17,634 nucleotides of DNA, from NCBI RefSeq assembly GCF_022771645.1, contig NZ_JALFCU010000056.1:1-17634 (forward strand), written 5' to 3'. Below, piece after piece: positions 1-6,334 of this stretch (the stretch's first letter is position 1; each line of letters starts with the position of its first letter). Origin of the DNA: Selenomonas sp. (GTDB taxonomy: Bacteria; Bacillota; Negativicutes; Selenomonadales; Selenomonadaceae). Position numbers and translations under genes: made by a program. The notes beneath the pieces were generated by a model. It saw only the letters and a program-made list of their open reading frames with translations. It did not search any database and was not told where the DNA came from.

Positions 1-494
1 TTCGCCGTGTCCTTGCCGATGTGCGACCAGAAGAATTTGCGGTAGGCGTAGCATTTGAAGTGATGCCACCGCCGCGCGAACGCGCCGTCGGGGACGCTGT
101 CGAACGGCATGAGGTCGATGGAGACGCCCATGCCGTACGGCATTTGTTCCTGGTGGAGGCGGACGAACGCCGTGCCCTTGCGGCGGAGCTTGCCGTAGCC
201 CCACCGGTAGCCCGGCACGTCGCGCAGGTCCTGCATATAGTATTTCTCCGGGTCGAGTTCCGTTTTGCAGACCGCGCGGAATTTTTCATACTCCTCGCGC
301 AAAAAGCCGATGTCCGCATCGTCGTCCCAAGGGATGTAGCCTTTGTGGCGAATCGCGCCGAGCATCGTGCCGCCGACCATCTGGTAGCGGATGCCGTGCT
401 TCTTGCAGATGCGATCGACTTCGGCGATGAGCTCCTGCTGCTGGAGCTGGAGGCGGTGGAGCTCGTCCGGCGTCATGTAGTACTCAGCGGGCAT
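1..494 (-). CDS. LicD family protein, 3' end cut by window edge
   Basis: LicD-family enzymes have a nucleotidyltransferase-like fold and transfer phosphocholine or similar phospho-alcohols to cell-surface glycans. The 164 visible residues contain the family core: GGTMLGAIRHKGYIPWDDDAD at about residues 41-61, whose Asp cluster binds metal, and a second acidic segment, VSIDLMPFD, at 124-132. The C-terminal part lies outside the window. I start at ATG 494; an upstream in-frame GTG at 503 has a G-rich stretch in front of it and could be used instead, and an internal ATG at 476 lacks a ribosome binding site. The acceptor glycan cannot be told from the sequence. The gene is transcribed leftward from a leader containing a long hairpin (521-617). 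Confidence 0.9.
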   Translation of the reverse strand, partial: MPAEYYMTPDELHRLQLQQQELIAEVDRICKKHGIRYQMVGGTMLGAIRHKGYIPWDDDADIGFLREEYEKFRAVCKTELDPEKYYMQDLRDVPGYRWGYGKLRRKGTAFVRLHQEQMPYGMGVSIDLMPFDSVPDGAFARRWHHFKCYAYRKFFWSHIGKDTA

Positions 495-520
495 AGTGCG
501 CACCGCCCCCAGATTTTTGC

Positions 521-617
521 ACACGAAAACACGCCACCCCGGCCGTCTGCGTTCCGTGGCATCCTGTGTAGGATGCCGACGAACGGCGACGGCCGTGATG
601 GCGTGTTGTTTTCGTAT
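521..617. repeat. Long imperfect inverted repeat, 4-base loop
   Basis: The left arm (521-565) and right arm (570-617) pair over about 45 bp around the loop GTGT (566-569). The 35 positions nearest the loop match at 28 sites, including uninterrupted blocks GGCCGTC and GGCATCCT. The outer part matches ACGAAAAC against ACGAAAAC with a 3-base bulge. Neither side has a run of T directly after the stem, so it is not a classic intrinsic terminator. It begins 27 bp upstream of the licD start codon. Confidence 0.7.
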
Positions 618-642
618 ATGCGATTTTCGAAGAGAGGTCAGC

Positions 643-651
643 TGTGGATAA
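643..651 (-). promoter_or_regulatory. Perfect DnaA-box 9-mer
   Basis: The minus strand reads TTATCCACA, the consensus DnaA box. It stands alone; I found no cluster of boxes and no AT-rich unwinding element typical of an origin. It may be chance or a DnaA-responsive site in the licD upstream region. Confidence 0.3.
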
Positions 652-676
652 CGCGCAAAAGATTAGAGAGTTATTA

Positions 677-684
677 CCCCCCCC
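677..684. repeat. C8/G8 homopolymer tract
   Basis: Eight consecutive C on the plus strand, intergenic, upstream of licD on one side and the Rpn gene on the other. Tracts of this length can change length by polymerase slippage. No reading frame crosses it convincingly, so any effect would be on promoter spacing. Confidence 0.6.
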
Positions 685-814
685 AGAATCTGAATTTAAT
701 GTACGCGTTCTTCATCTTTTCCCACTCTCCTAATGACTTGCTTTCCCCATCATAGCATATCGTATGGAAAATATCAAATCAGAGTTGCGGAAATTTTTAA
801 CGCGCAGCATCATC

Positions 815-843
815 TTGCAGTTCAATAAAAATCCTAGTAAAAT
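815..843 (+). promoter_or_regulatory. Sigma-70 promoter of the Rpn gene
   Basis: TTGCAG at 815-820, a 17-bp spacer, and TAAAAT at 838-843. Transcription would begin near 850, almost on top of the AAGGAG at 851-856. This argues against the far-upstream ATG at 764 as the translation start. Confidence 0.55.
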
Positions 844-859
844 AAAAACAAAGGAGATG

Positions 860-1678
860 ATGCCATTGTCAATGACGCCTGAAGACCGGCAACGGTACAT
901 CGATCAGATTCAAAACTTCCGCCTCATCGATGACACATTCTTTCATACGTGCTTTCACGATAACAAAAGCTGTATGGAATTCGTCATCCGTATCATTCTC
1001 GACAAGCCCCGTCTCAAAGTCATCCGCATGCACACGCAGGAGGAAGTGCCGAACCTCTACGGCCGCTCTGTCCGCTTCGATGTCTTTGCACAGGATGCCG
1101 ACGGCACGGAATACAACATCGAAGTCCAGAAGGATGACAATGGAGCGAATCCGCGACGGGCACGATACAACGCTTCGTTGCTCGACACGATGAATGTCCC
1201 GAGCGGTGCCGACTGGAAGCAGCTGCCACGCACGATCGTCATCTTCATTACGGAACATGACGTGCTCGGTGGCGGGCTACCCATCTATCATGTGCACCGG
1301 ACGATTGACGAGCTCGACGGCAAACGTTTCGGCGATGATACGGAAATCATTTACGTCAACGGGCAGATCCAGAATGACACGATGCTCGGCCATCTGATGC
1401 ATGATTTCTTCTGCAAGAATCCTGCCGATATGTGTTCAAAACTCTTGGCCGAACGCGCCAGTTTCTTCAAATCCAACGAACACGGGGTGATTACAATGTG
1501 TGATATCATGGAAAAAATTGAAAAAGAAGGCTTCGCGAAAGGCGTCGCGGAGACGACTCTCAAAATCATCCGCAATCAGCTGAGACACCATACTCCTTAC
1601 GAGGAAATTTCCGAGGTGACGGAGACACCGCTTGACGAGGTCATCCGCATCGCAAAGGAATCCAATCTGGCGTATTGA
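860..1678 (+). CDS. Rpn family recombination-promoting nuclease / PD-(D/E)XK transposase-like protein
   Basis: Members of this family (PF12784 type) have a PD-(D/E)XK endonuclease core; E. coli Rpn proteins cut DNA and raise RecA-independent recombination. With the start used here the protein has 272 residues. NFRLIDDTFF lies at 19-28. The nuclease core is RFDVFAQ at 72-78 (Asp74) followed by NIEVQKD at 86-92 (Glu88, Gln90). A family-typical C-terminal tail of short helices (EKEGFAKGVAE) begins near 221. The start is uncertain. The frame is open from ATG 764, but AAGGAG at 851-856 and the promoter at 815-843 point to ATG 860, TTG 866 (best spacing, 9 bases) or ATG 872 (the usual family start, MTPE). 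The gene stands alone. I see no terminal inverted repeats or target duplications, so it does not look like a complete insertion sequence. Confidence 0.9.
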   Translation: MPLSMTPEDRQRYIDQIQNFRLIDDTFFHTCFHDNKSCMEFVIRIILDKPRLKVIRMHTQEEVPNLYGRSVRFDVFAQDADGTEYNIEVQKDDNGANPRRARYNASLLDTMNVPSGADWKQLPRTIVIFITEHDVLGGGLPIYHVHRTIDELDGKRFGDDTEIIYVNGQIQNDTMLGHLMHDFFCKNPADMCSKLLAERASFFKSNEHGVITMCDIMEKIEKEGFAKGVAETTLKIIRNQLRHHTPYEEISEVTETPLDEVIRIAKESNLAY

Positions 1679-1700
1679 TTCGAAATCCATCTTCTCCATC

Positions 1701-1752
1701 AAAAAAGTTCGGCTAAAATGGAATGAACGTCCATTTTAGCCGAACTTTTTTT
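1701..1752. terminator. Perfect bidirectional intrinsic terminator
   Basis: A 22-bp perfect stem, left arm 1701-1722 and right arm 1730-1751, with a 7-base loop. It is flanked by A6 on the left and T7 on the right, so it can stop both the Rpn gene (plus) and the phosphoethanolamine transferase gene (minus), which converge here. Confidence 0.95.
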
Positions 1753-1777
1753 GGAAAACTGCAACTGCAATACATTT

Positions 1778-3487
1778 CTATTTCATCGCTCGATCATAGT
1801 CCCGCCCCTGCACGATGCGGGGGCGTTTTTCGTTGTACGCCGGATTCACGACGCTGCGCGCCGGATCGTATTCGGGCGTGCGGATGTCCAGGAGGTCGAG
1901 CAGCGTGTGGATGAGGTCGTCCGTCATGTAGGGACGCTCGGTGGCGGACTGGATGGCCTGCCATTTGTCGGGGTGCTTCGCGCGCCATGATGGTGACGCG
2001 TAGATGAGGAACGGCACTTCGAGCATGTAGCGGTTCGGATGCTCCTGGACGTGGCCGGACATATAGCCGTCGTTGTCGTAGACGGCCTCGCCGTGGTCGG
2101 GCAGGTAGATGACGAGCGCGTCCTTGTCGGCGAACTTGCCGAAGATGGAGCTCACGACGAAATCGTTGTAGTACACGACATCGGCGTACTGCGCGATCTC
2201 CGTGCGCTTCGTCTCGCTGTACGTATTTTCCGGCGCTGCAAGGTCGTCTTTGAGGTATTTCGTGAAGATGTACGGATAGCGGAAATAATAGAGGCCGTGG
2301 CAGCCCATGAGGTGCACGACGTAAAAATCCTTGCCGCTGCCGTTTGCCATCGCGTCGTCAATCATCGGGAACAGCTCTTCGTCGAGCGACGCGTCCTCTT
2401 CGTGCGACTCGCGCATGCGCGTGAAGGCGTGCGTCGTCGCACGGTTCGCGAACAGCACGGAGACGTTGCCCCAGATGCCGGAGCTCTCCTGGTTCGACAG
2501 CCAATGCGTCTGATAGCCCGCCGCGTTCATGACGTCGATGAGATTGTTCGCCTCGTACCATTCCTGCCCCGCCGCCATGCTTTCGACGTCAGCGAACGTG
2601 AGGATTTTTTGCAGCGCCGCGACCGTCGCACCCTCGGGGCTGATGATGTCGCGGAACACGGCGATATCGCCGTTTTTCGCGAGCTCGTCGAAGTTTGGCG
2701 TGTTCTCGAGCGGATAGCCGTAAAGGTGCAGCCGCCCGCGCGCCGTCGCCTCGCCGAGGATGAAGACGACCTGCGGCGTGTCGCTCGCGTTCTCCGTGAT
2801 CGTCACATGGCTCTGCATCTGCGACGAGAGTTCCTCGTACGCCGCGATGTTCTCCGTCGCCGTGTATGCGGCCTGCCCGACGCGCACGGGCGGGATGTCG
2901 AGCGTGCCGCTGAGGATGAAGTTCATGTAGTATTGCAGCAGCACCGTGCCCGAGACGACGCCCGCGAGGAAAATGACGAGGAACAAGACGTTCCGCACGC
3001 GCCGCGAGAACAGCGCGAAGCGCTGGCGGAAGAACCAGCCCCAGCCGAGCACGAGCAACGCGAAAAACGTGCCGAGCGAGAGGACGCTGCGCCAGCCGAA
3101 ATACATCTGCAAAAATTCGCCGGCCTCGCGCGGATTCGTCTGCAGAATCGCCGTGATGATGCCCGCGCCGACGAGCGTCTGGTACGTCGTGATGGCGAAG
3201 ACTTCGAGCCCCGCAAGCGCGGCCGACAGCACGAATGTCACGCCGAAGAGCGCCTGCCGCACGCGCCGCCACGGGATGCAGGCGAGGAGCAGGCAGTACA
3301 GCCCGACGCCGACGAGCAGGAACGCGCCGTCTAAAAGCAGCACAGGCAGCTCCGTCGTCTGATACATCGTGAGGTTCTGCCAGACGATGGTGAAATAATT
3401 CAGCAGGAACAACAGCACGATCCAGCCGATGTGCGTCTCGATGAGGCGCTCGGTGGCCGCGAAGAGTTCTAGGAGTTTGTGTTTCAA
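1778..3487 (-). CDS. Membrane phosphoethanolamine transferase (EptA/CptA-like, sulfatase fold)
   Basis: This resembles enzymes that move phosphoethanolamine from phosphatidylethanolamine onto lipid A, LPS core or other periplasmic glycans. From the start used here it has 569 residues. There are five N-terminal membrane segments (about 21-34, 48-71, 79-99, 133-151, 166-185), then a periplasmic alkaline-phosphatase-like domain. That domain has GEATARGR at 245-252 with Thr248 as likely nucleophile, LYGYPLENTPNFDEL just after, HLMGCH around 392-397, the metal site PDHGE at 463-467, and GHVQEHPN at 478-485. I prefer the TTG start at 3487, which has AAAGAGG eight bases upstream. The ATG at 3505 directly follows the T run of the preceding terminator and has no ribosome binding site. 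The gene is monocistronic. The acceptor is unknown. LTA synthase was considered, but the GEATAR and YGY context fits the Ept family better. Confidence 0.88.
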   Translation of the reverse strand: MKHKLLELFAATERLIETHIGWIVLLFLLNYFTIVWQNLTMYQTTELPVLLLDGAFLLVGVGLYCLLLACIPWRRVRQALFGVTFVLSAALAGLEVFAITTYQTLVGAGIITAILQTNPREAGEFLQMYFGWRSVLSLGTFFALLVLGWGWFFRQRFALFSRRVRNVLFLVIFLAGVVSGTVLLQYYMNFILSGTLDIPPVRVGQAAYTATENIAAYEELSSQMQSHVTITENASDTPQVVFILGEATARGRLHLYGYPLENTPNFDELAKNGDIAVFRDIISPEGATVAALQKILTFADVESMAAGQEWYEANNLIDVMNAAGYQTHWLSNQESSGIWGNVSVLFANRATTHAFTRMRESHEEDASLDEELFPMIDDAMANGSGKDFYVVHLMGCHGLYYFRYPYIFTKYLKDDLAAPENTYSETKRTEIAQYADVVYYNDFVVSSIFGKFADKDALVIYLPDHGEAVYDNDGYMSGHVQEHPNRYMLEVPFLIYASPSWRAKHPDKWQAIQSATERPYMTDDLIHTLLDLLDIRTPEYDPARSVVNPAYNEKRPRIVQGRDYDRAMK

Positions 3488-3505
3488 GGAACAAGCCTCT
3501 TTCAT

Positions 3506-3537
3506 AAAAAGAGGGCGGCTGCATGGCAGCCGCCCTC
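3506..3537 (-). terminator. Intrinsic terminator after rubredoxin
   Basis: A 12-bp GC-rich stem, arms 3511-3522 and 3526-3537 with a 3-base loop, followed on the minus strand by T5 (3510-3506). It ends the flavodiiron-rubredoxin transcript just before the phosphoethanolamine transferase gene. Confidence 0.9.
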
Positions 3538-3547
3538 CGCCTGTCGG

Positions 3548-3706
3548 TCATTCTTTTTCAAACATGTCTTTGCCGACGCCGCAGATCGGGCAGACCCAAT
3601 CGTCCGGCAGGTCTTCGAATGCCGTGCCCGGCGCGATGCCGTGCTCGGGGTCGCCGACGGCGGGATCATACTCGTAGCCGCAAGGGCCGCATACATACTT
3701 GTCCAT
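3548..3706 (-). CDS. Rubredoxin
   Basis: A small one-iron electron carrier in the cytoplasm. The 52 residues carry both metal knuckles, CGPC (Cys6, Cys9) and CPIC (Cys39, Cys42), plus the family motifs YEYDP and DDWVCP. The length is typical. A strong GGAGGAG precedes the ATG. It lies 57 bp downstream of the flavodiiron protein gene, and rubredoxin is the usual direct electron donor to class A flavodiiron proteins. The two probably act as one O2/NO-reducing pair. A small hairpin with a T run sits between them and may lower or separate rubredoxin expression. Confidence 0.97.
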   Translation of the reverse strand: MDKYVCGPCGYEYDPAVGDPEHGIAPGTAFEDLPDDWVCPICGVGKDMFEKE

Positions 3707-3721
3707 ATGGCTCTCCTCCTC

Positions 3722-3745
3722 AAAAACTGCCTGCTCTTGCAGGCA
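3722..3745 (-). terminator. Short intercistronic hairpin, possible weak terminator
   Basis: On the minus strand TGCCTGC-AAGA-GCAGGCA (3745-3728) is followed by G and T5. The 7-bp stem is short, so partial termination or an mRNA-stability role between the flavodiiron and rubredoxin genes is more likely than a full stop. Confidence 0.5.
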
Positions 3746-3763
3746 AACAACGTGCGTGCTGCG

Positions 3764-4951
3764 TTATGCGAGCAGCGCTTTGACCAGCTCGGGAACTTTG
3801 GCGAAGTCTTCTTCGCCGGGATTCCAGAGCGATTTGACATTTTCGTCGATGACGTCGAAGCCGGCTTCCGCGAGGCGCTTCTGCAGGATGGCGACGCCTT
3901 CGCCACTCCAGCCGTAGCAACCGAACGCGGCCGCTTTCTTCCCCTTGAACTTCAGCGACTTCGCGAATGCGAGCCAGCCCGTGACGCTCGCGAGGATGTC
4001 GTTGATGGCCGTCGGCGAGCCGACGGCGATGGCACGCGACTGGAAGACCTCGGTCATGACCTCGTTCTTGTCGCTCTTCGCGATGTGATAGACTTTCACG
4101 ACGGTCGACGGGCTCTGCCGCTTGATCTCGGCCTCGATGGCATGCGCAATCTTTTTCGTGCCGTTCCACATCGTGTCATAGGCGATGACGACCTGGTCCT
4201 TCGGCTCGCCCTTTGCCCACTCCGCATATTTTTCGAGAATCGGGAACGGCTTCTCGCGCCAGATGGCGCCATGCGACGGCGCGATCATCTCGATGGGCAG
4301 GTTCAGTTTGCCGATTTCTTCAAGCTTGCGCGGGATGAGCGCCGCGAACGGATTCAGGATGTTGACGAAATATTTCAGCGCCTCGTGCCAAAGCACGTTC
4401 TGGTCGGCGAGGTCGGCGAAGAGCTCGCTCGTCGCGTAGTGCTGGCCGAACGCGTCCATCGAGAACAGGATGTTGTCGCCCGTCAGGAACTCCGCCATCG
4501 AGTCCGGCCAATGCAGCATGCGCATCTCGACGAACTGCAATTTTTTGCCGTTGCCGATATCGAGCTCATCCCCCGTCTTCACGACGTGGAAGTTCCAGCC
4601 CTGCTTGCCGTACTGCCCTTCGAGGCTCTTGACGGCCATGGCCGTGCAATAGATTGGCGTGCCGGGGATTTCGGCGAGCAACGCCGGCAGCGCGCCCGAG
4701 TGGTCGGCCTCGCCGTGGTTGACGATGATGGCATCGATTTTTTTGAGGTCGATCTCCTGTTTCAGGTTCTCAATGAATGTATGATGATGCGGCCCCCAGA
4801 CCGTATCGACGAGGATCGTCTTTTCCTCCTCGATGAGGTAGCTGTTCTGGCTCGAGCCGTGGAAGATCGAATAATCGTCGCCGTGGAACGTTTCGAGCTC
4901 CCAATCGAGATAGCCGACCCAGCTGACGTTGCCCTTGACGTGTTTCCGCAT
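3764..4951 (-). CDS. fprA: Flavodiiron protein (FprA type, O2/NO reductase)
   Basis: Class A flavodiiron proteins reduce O2 to water, or NO to N2O, in the cytoplasm of anaerobes using electrons from rubredoxin. The protein has 395 residues, the usual length. The N-terminal metallo-beta-lactamase-like domain has the diiron ligands His79, Glu81, Asp83 and His84 (NHGEADH), with His147, Asp166 and His227 (PSHG) completing the set. The flavodoxin domain begins near 252 with YDTMWNGT at 258-265 and GSPT at 311-314. I choose ATG 4951, which has GGGGG six bases upstream; the in-frame ATG at 4957 abuts that G run and is too close. The open frame runs upstream past this point for over 1.4 kb, but only as antisense of the next two genes. 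It is divergent from the TPR-like gene. Confidence 0.96.
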   Translation of the reverse strand: MRKHVKGNVSWVGYLDWELETFHGDDYSIFHGSSQNSYLIEEEKTILVDTVWGPHHHTFIENLKQEIDLKKIDAIIVNHGEADHSGALPALLAEIPGTPIYCTAMAVKSLEGQYGKQGWNFHVVKTGDELDIGNGKKLQFVEMRMLHWPDSMAEFLTGDNILFSMDAFGQHYATSELFADLADQNVLWHEALKYFVNILNPFAALIPRKLEEIGKLNLPIEMIAPSHGAIWREKPFPILEKYAEWAKGEPKDQVVIAYDTMWNGTKKIAHAIEAEIKRQSPSTVVKVYHIAKSDKNEVMTEVFQSRAIAVGSPTAINDILASVTGWLAFAKSLKFKGKKAAAFGCYGWSGEGVAILQKRLAEAGFDVIDENVKSLWNPGEEDFAKVPELVKALLA

Positions 4952-5022
4952 GTGCATCCCCCGTTTCTTCTGTTTCTGCCGTCTATATTCGACGCGGACG
5001 TGCAGAATCCTTTCGCGTCTGC

Positions 5023-5028
5023 TATAAT
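5023..5028 (+). promoter_or_regulatory. -10 box upstream of the TPR-like gene
   Basis: A perfect TATAAT at 5023-5028, with only a poor -35 match about 17 bp upstream. Transcription would begin near 5035, which favours ATG 5063 over the in-frame ATG at 5027 that lies inside the -10 box. Confidence 0.45.
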
Positions 5029-5062
5029 GGTCGAAGAAAATTTTGAAGGGAAGCATCCACAT

Positions 5063-5770
5063 ATGACGCAAGAAACGTTCCACCAGCTCACGCATCTCGT
5101 GCTTGATTCGCCGATGAAGCCGCCTGCGAACCTGTTCGCGAAAGGCTTCGACGACTGGCACGCGCGCGCCCGCCTCGCGCACTTCCTCGCCATGCCGCAG
5201 CTCGGCAAAATTGATGAAGCCATCGAACTCTTCCGCACCGTAGCGCCCGAGGACGTCGACGAGGAAAACGCCGAGGACGTCGAGGAAAAAGTGTTCGCCC
5301 TGCAGAAGCTCGCGGACATCGAGCGCAAGATCGACGGCAAGGGTGAGGACGCGCTGCGCCACATTGACGAGGCGATCGAACTCGCGGAGAGCACGGACTT
5401 CCTCTACAAATATATCCTGCGCGGCGAGCTCTGGGGCGACCGCTGGAACATCATGCACCAGCTGAAGATGGGAAAGGAAGCCGAGGCCGAAGTCGACGAG
5501 CGCATCGAGGCGTATAAGGACATCCCCGTCGAGCACGTCAGCTACCTCTACTACGGCTACCGCTTCAAGGCCATGATGGCGGCCGAACGCGGCGTGACGC
5601 TCGTCGCGAAAGACTACATGCACATGGCGCTGCATTCCATGGAAATCCCCGAGGCATACGAAGCCGGCCTCGAAAAAGCCTTCTCCGCCACGCACGACAA
5701 CGCGTCGTGGATCCTCAACGAAGTCGACCGCGCCACGCCGAATCCGGACACCGTGCATTGGGATATTTAA
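5063..5770 (+). CDS. Uncharacterised helical, TPR-like cytoplasmic protein
   Basis: I do not recognise a named family. The 235 residues are acidic, rich in Ala, Glu and Tyr, and almost certainly all-helical. Segments such as GKIDEAIELFRTVAPED (48-64), EDALRHIDEAIELAES (95-110) and EAEAEVDERIEAYKD (139-153) look like degenerate tetratricopeptide helices. There is no signal peptide, membrane segment or catalytic motif. GAAGGGAAG lies about 10 bases before the chosen ATG. It is divergent from the flavodiiron gene and followed after 84 bp by the Lrp-type regulator, with no terminator between, so it may be co-transcribed with it. A protein-binding role is an inference from the fold only. Confidence 0.85.
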   Translation: MTQETFHQLTHLVLDSPMKPPANLFAKGFDDWHARARLAHFLAMPQLGKIDEAIELFRTVAPEDVDEENAEDVEEKVFALQKLADIERKIDGKGEDALRHIDEAIELAESTDFLYKYILRGELWGDRWNIMHQLKMGKEAEAEVDERIEAYKDIPVEHVSYLYYGYRFKAMMAAERGVTLVAKDYMHMALHSMEIPEAYEAGLEKAFSATHDNASWILNEVDRATPNPDTVHWDI

Positions 5771-5854
5771 TTTCGCAGGCATATTCCCTATCCGAGGAAA
5801 ATCGTATACAATAAACAATGACAATTCAAAATTCGAAAGGGAGGATTCACTATC

Positions 5855-6334
5855 ATGCGGGAACTTTTGGAACTTTTGGAGCACGATGCACGGCGGCCGG
5901 TCAGCGAGCTGGCGCCGATCCTCGGCAAGAGCGAGTACGAAGTCGAGCAGGACATCAAGCGCCTCGAGAAAGACAAGGTCATCCTGTCGTACAACACGCT
6001 GATCAACTGGGAGCGCTTCGGCGAGAACACAGTCACGTCCATCATCGAAGTCAACCTGCTGCCGCAGCGCGAGGTCGGCTTCGACGCCATCGCCGAGCGC
6101 ATTTACCGCTACGACGAAGTGCGCACGGTCTATCTCATGAGCGGCAGCTACGACCTCCTCGTCATCATCGAGGGAAAGTCGCTGCAGGAGGTCGCGAATT
6201 TCGTCGCGACGCGTCTGTCGACCATCGAGGGCGTGACGCAGACGCGCAGCCATTTCATGCTGAAAGCGTACAAGAAAGACGGCACGGTCATCAACAACGA
6301 GGAACGTGACCGCAGACTGGTGGTGACGCCCTGA
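5855..6334 (+). CDS. Lrp/AsnC family transcriptional regulator
   Basis: A 159-residue feast/famine regulator. The N-terminal winged helix-turn-helix (about 1-50: LLELLEHDARRPVSELA, then EYEVEQDIKRLEKD) is followed by a ligand-binding RAM domain (about 60-140) with VRTVYLMSGSYDLLVIIEGK. The GSYD loop is typical of effector-binding Lrp proteins. AAGGGAGG precedes the ATG by about 10 bases. The stop overlaps the start of the aminotransferase gene by one base (TGATG), so the two are translationally coupled, and the regulator probably controls this operon in response to an amino acid. A possible -10 (TACAAT, 5807-5812) lies upstream with a weak -35. Confidence 0.95.
   Translation: MRELLELLEHDARRPVSELAPILGKSEYEVEQDIKRLEKDKVILSYNTLINWERFGENTVTSIIEVNLLPQREVGFDAIAERIYRYDEVRTVYLMSGSYDLLVIIEGKSLQEVANFVATRLSTIEGVTQTRSHFMLKAYKKDGTVINNEERDRRLVVTP

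Larger units (their letters stand above)
495..859. other. Gene-free stretch between licD and the Rpn gene
   Basis: About 365 bp without a convincing gene. It holds the imperfect hairpin at 521-617, a perfect DnaA-box 9-mer at 643-651, a C8 run at 677-684, an AT-rich part from about 690, and the Rpn promoter at 815-843. An open frame crosses the stretch on the plus strand, but it is antisense to licD and has no ribosome binding site. A weak leftward promoter for licD may lie near 614-645 (CTGACC, 17 bp, TATACG), which would place the hairpin in the licD leader. That is a guess. Confidence 0.6.

Noticed and set aside
643..690. Replication origin at the DnaA box
   Set aside because: Only one box, no cluster, no dnaA, dnaN or rep gene nearby.
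21..755. 244-residue plus-strand frame across licD and the gene-free stretch
   Set aside because: Its first two thirds are antisense to licD, and it has no ribosome binding site or recognisable domain.
764..1752. Complete insertion sequence around the Rpn gene
   Set aside because: No terminal inverted repeats or target-site duplication. The perfect inverted repeat at 1701-1752 is a terminator and has no partner at the other end.
2039..3334. 431-residue plus-strand frame
   Set aside because: Antisense shadow of the phosphoethanolamine transferase gene, with low-complexity Arg/Glu/Ala content.
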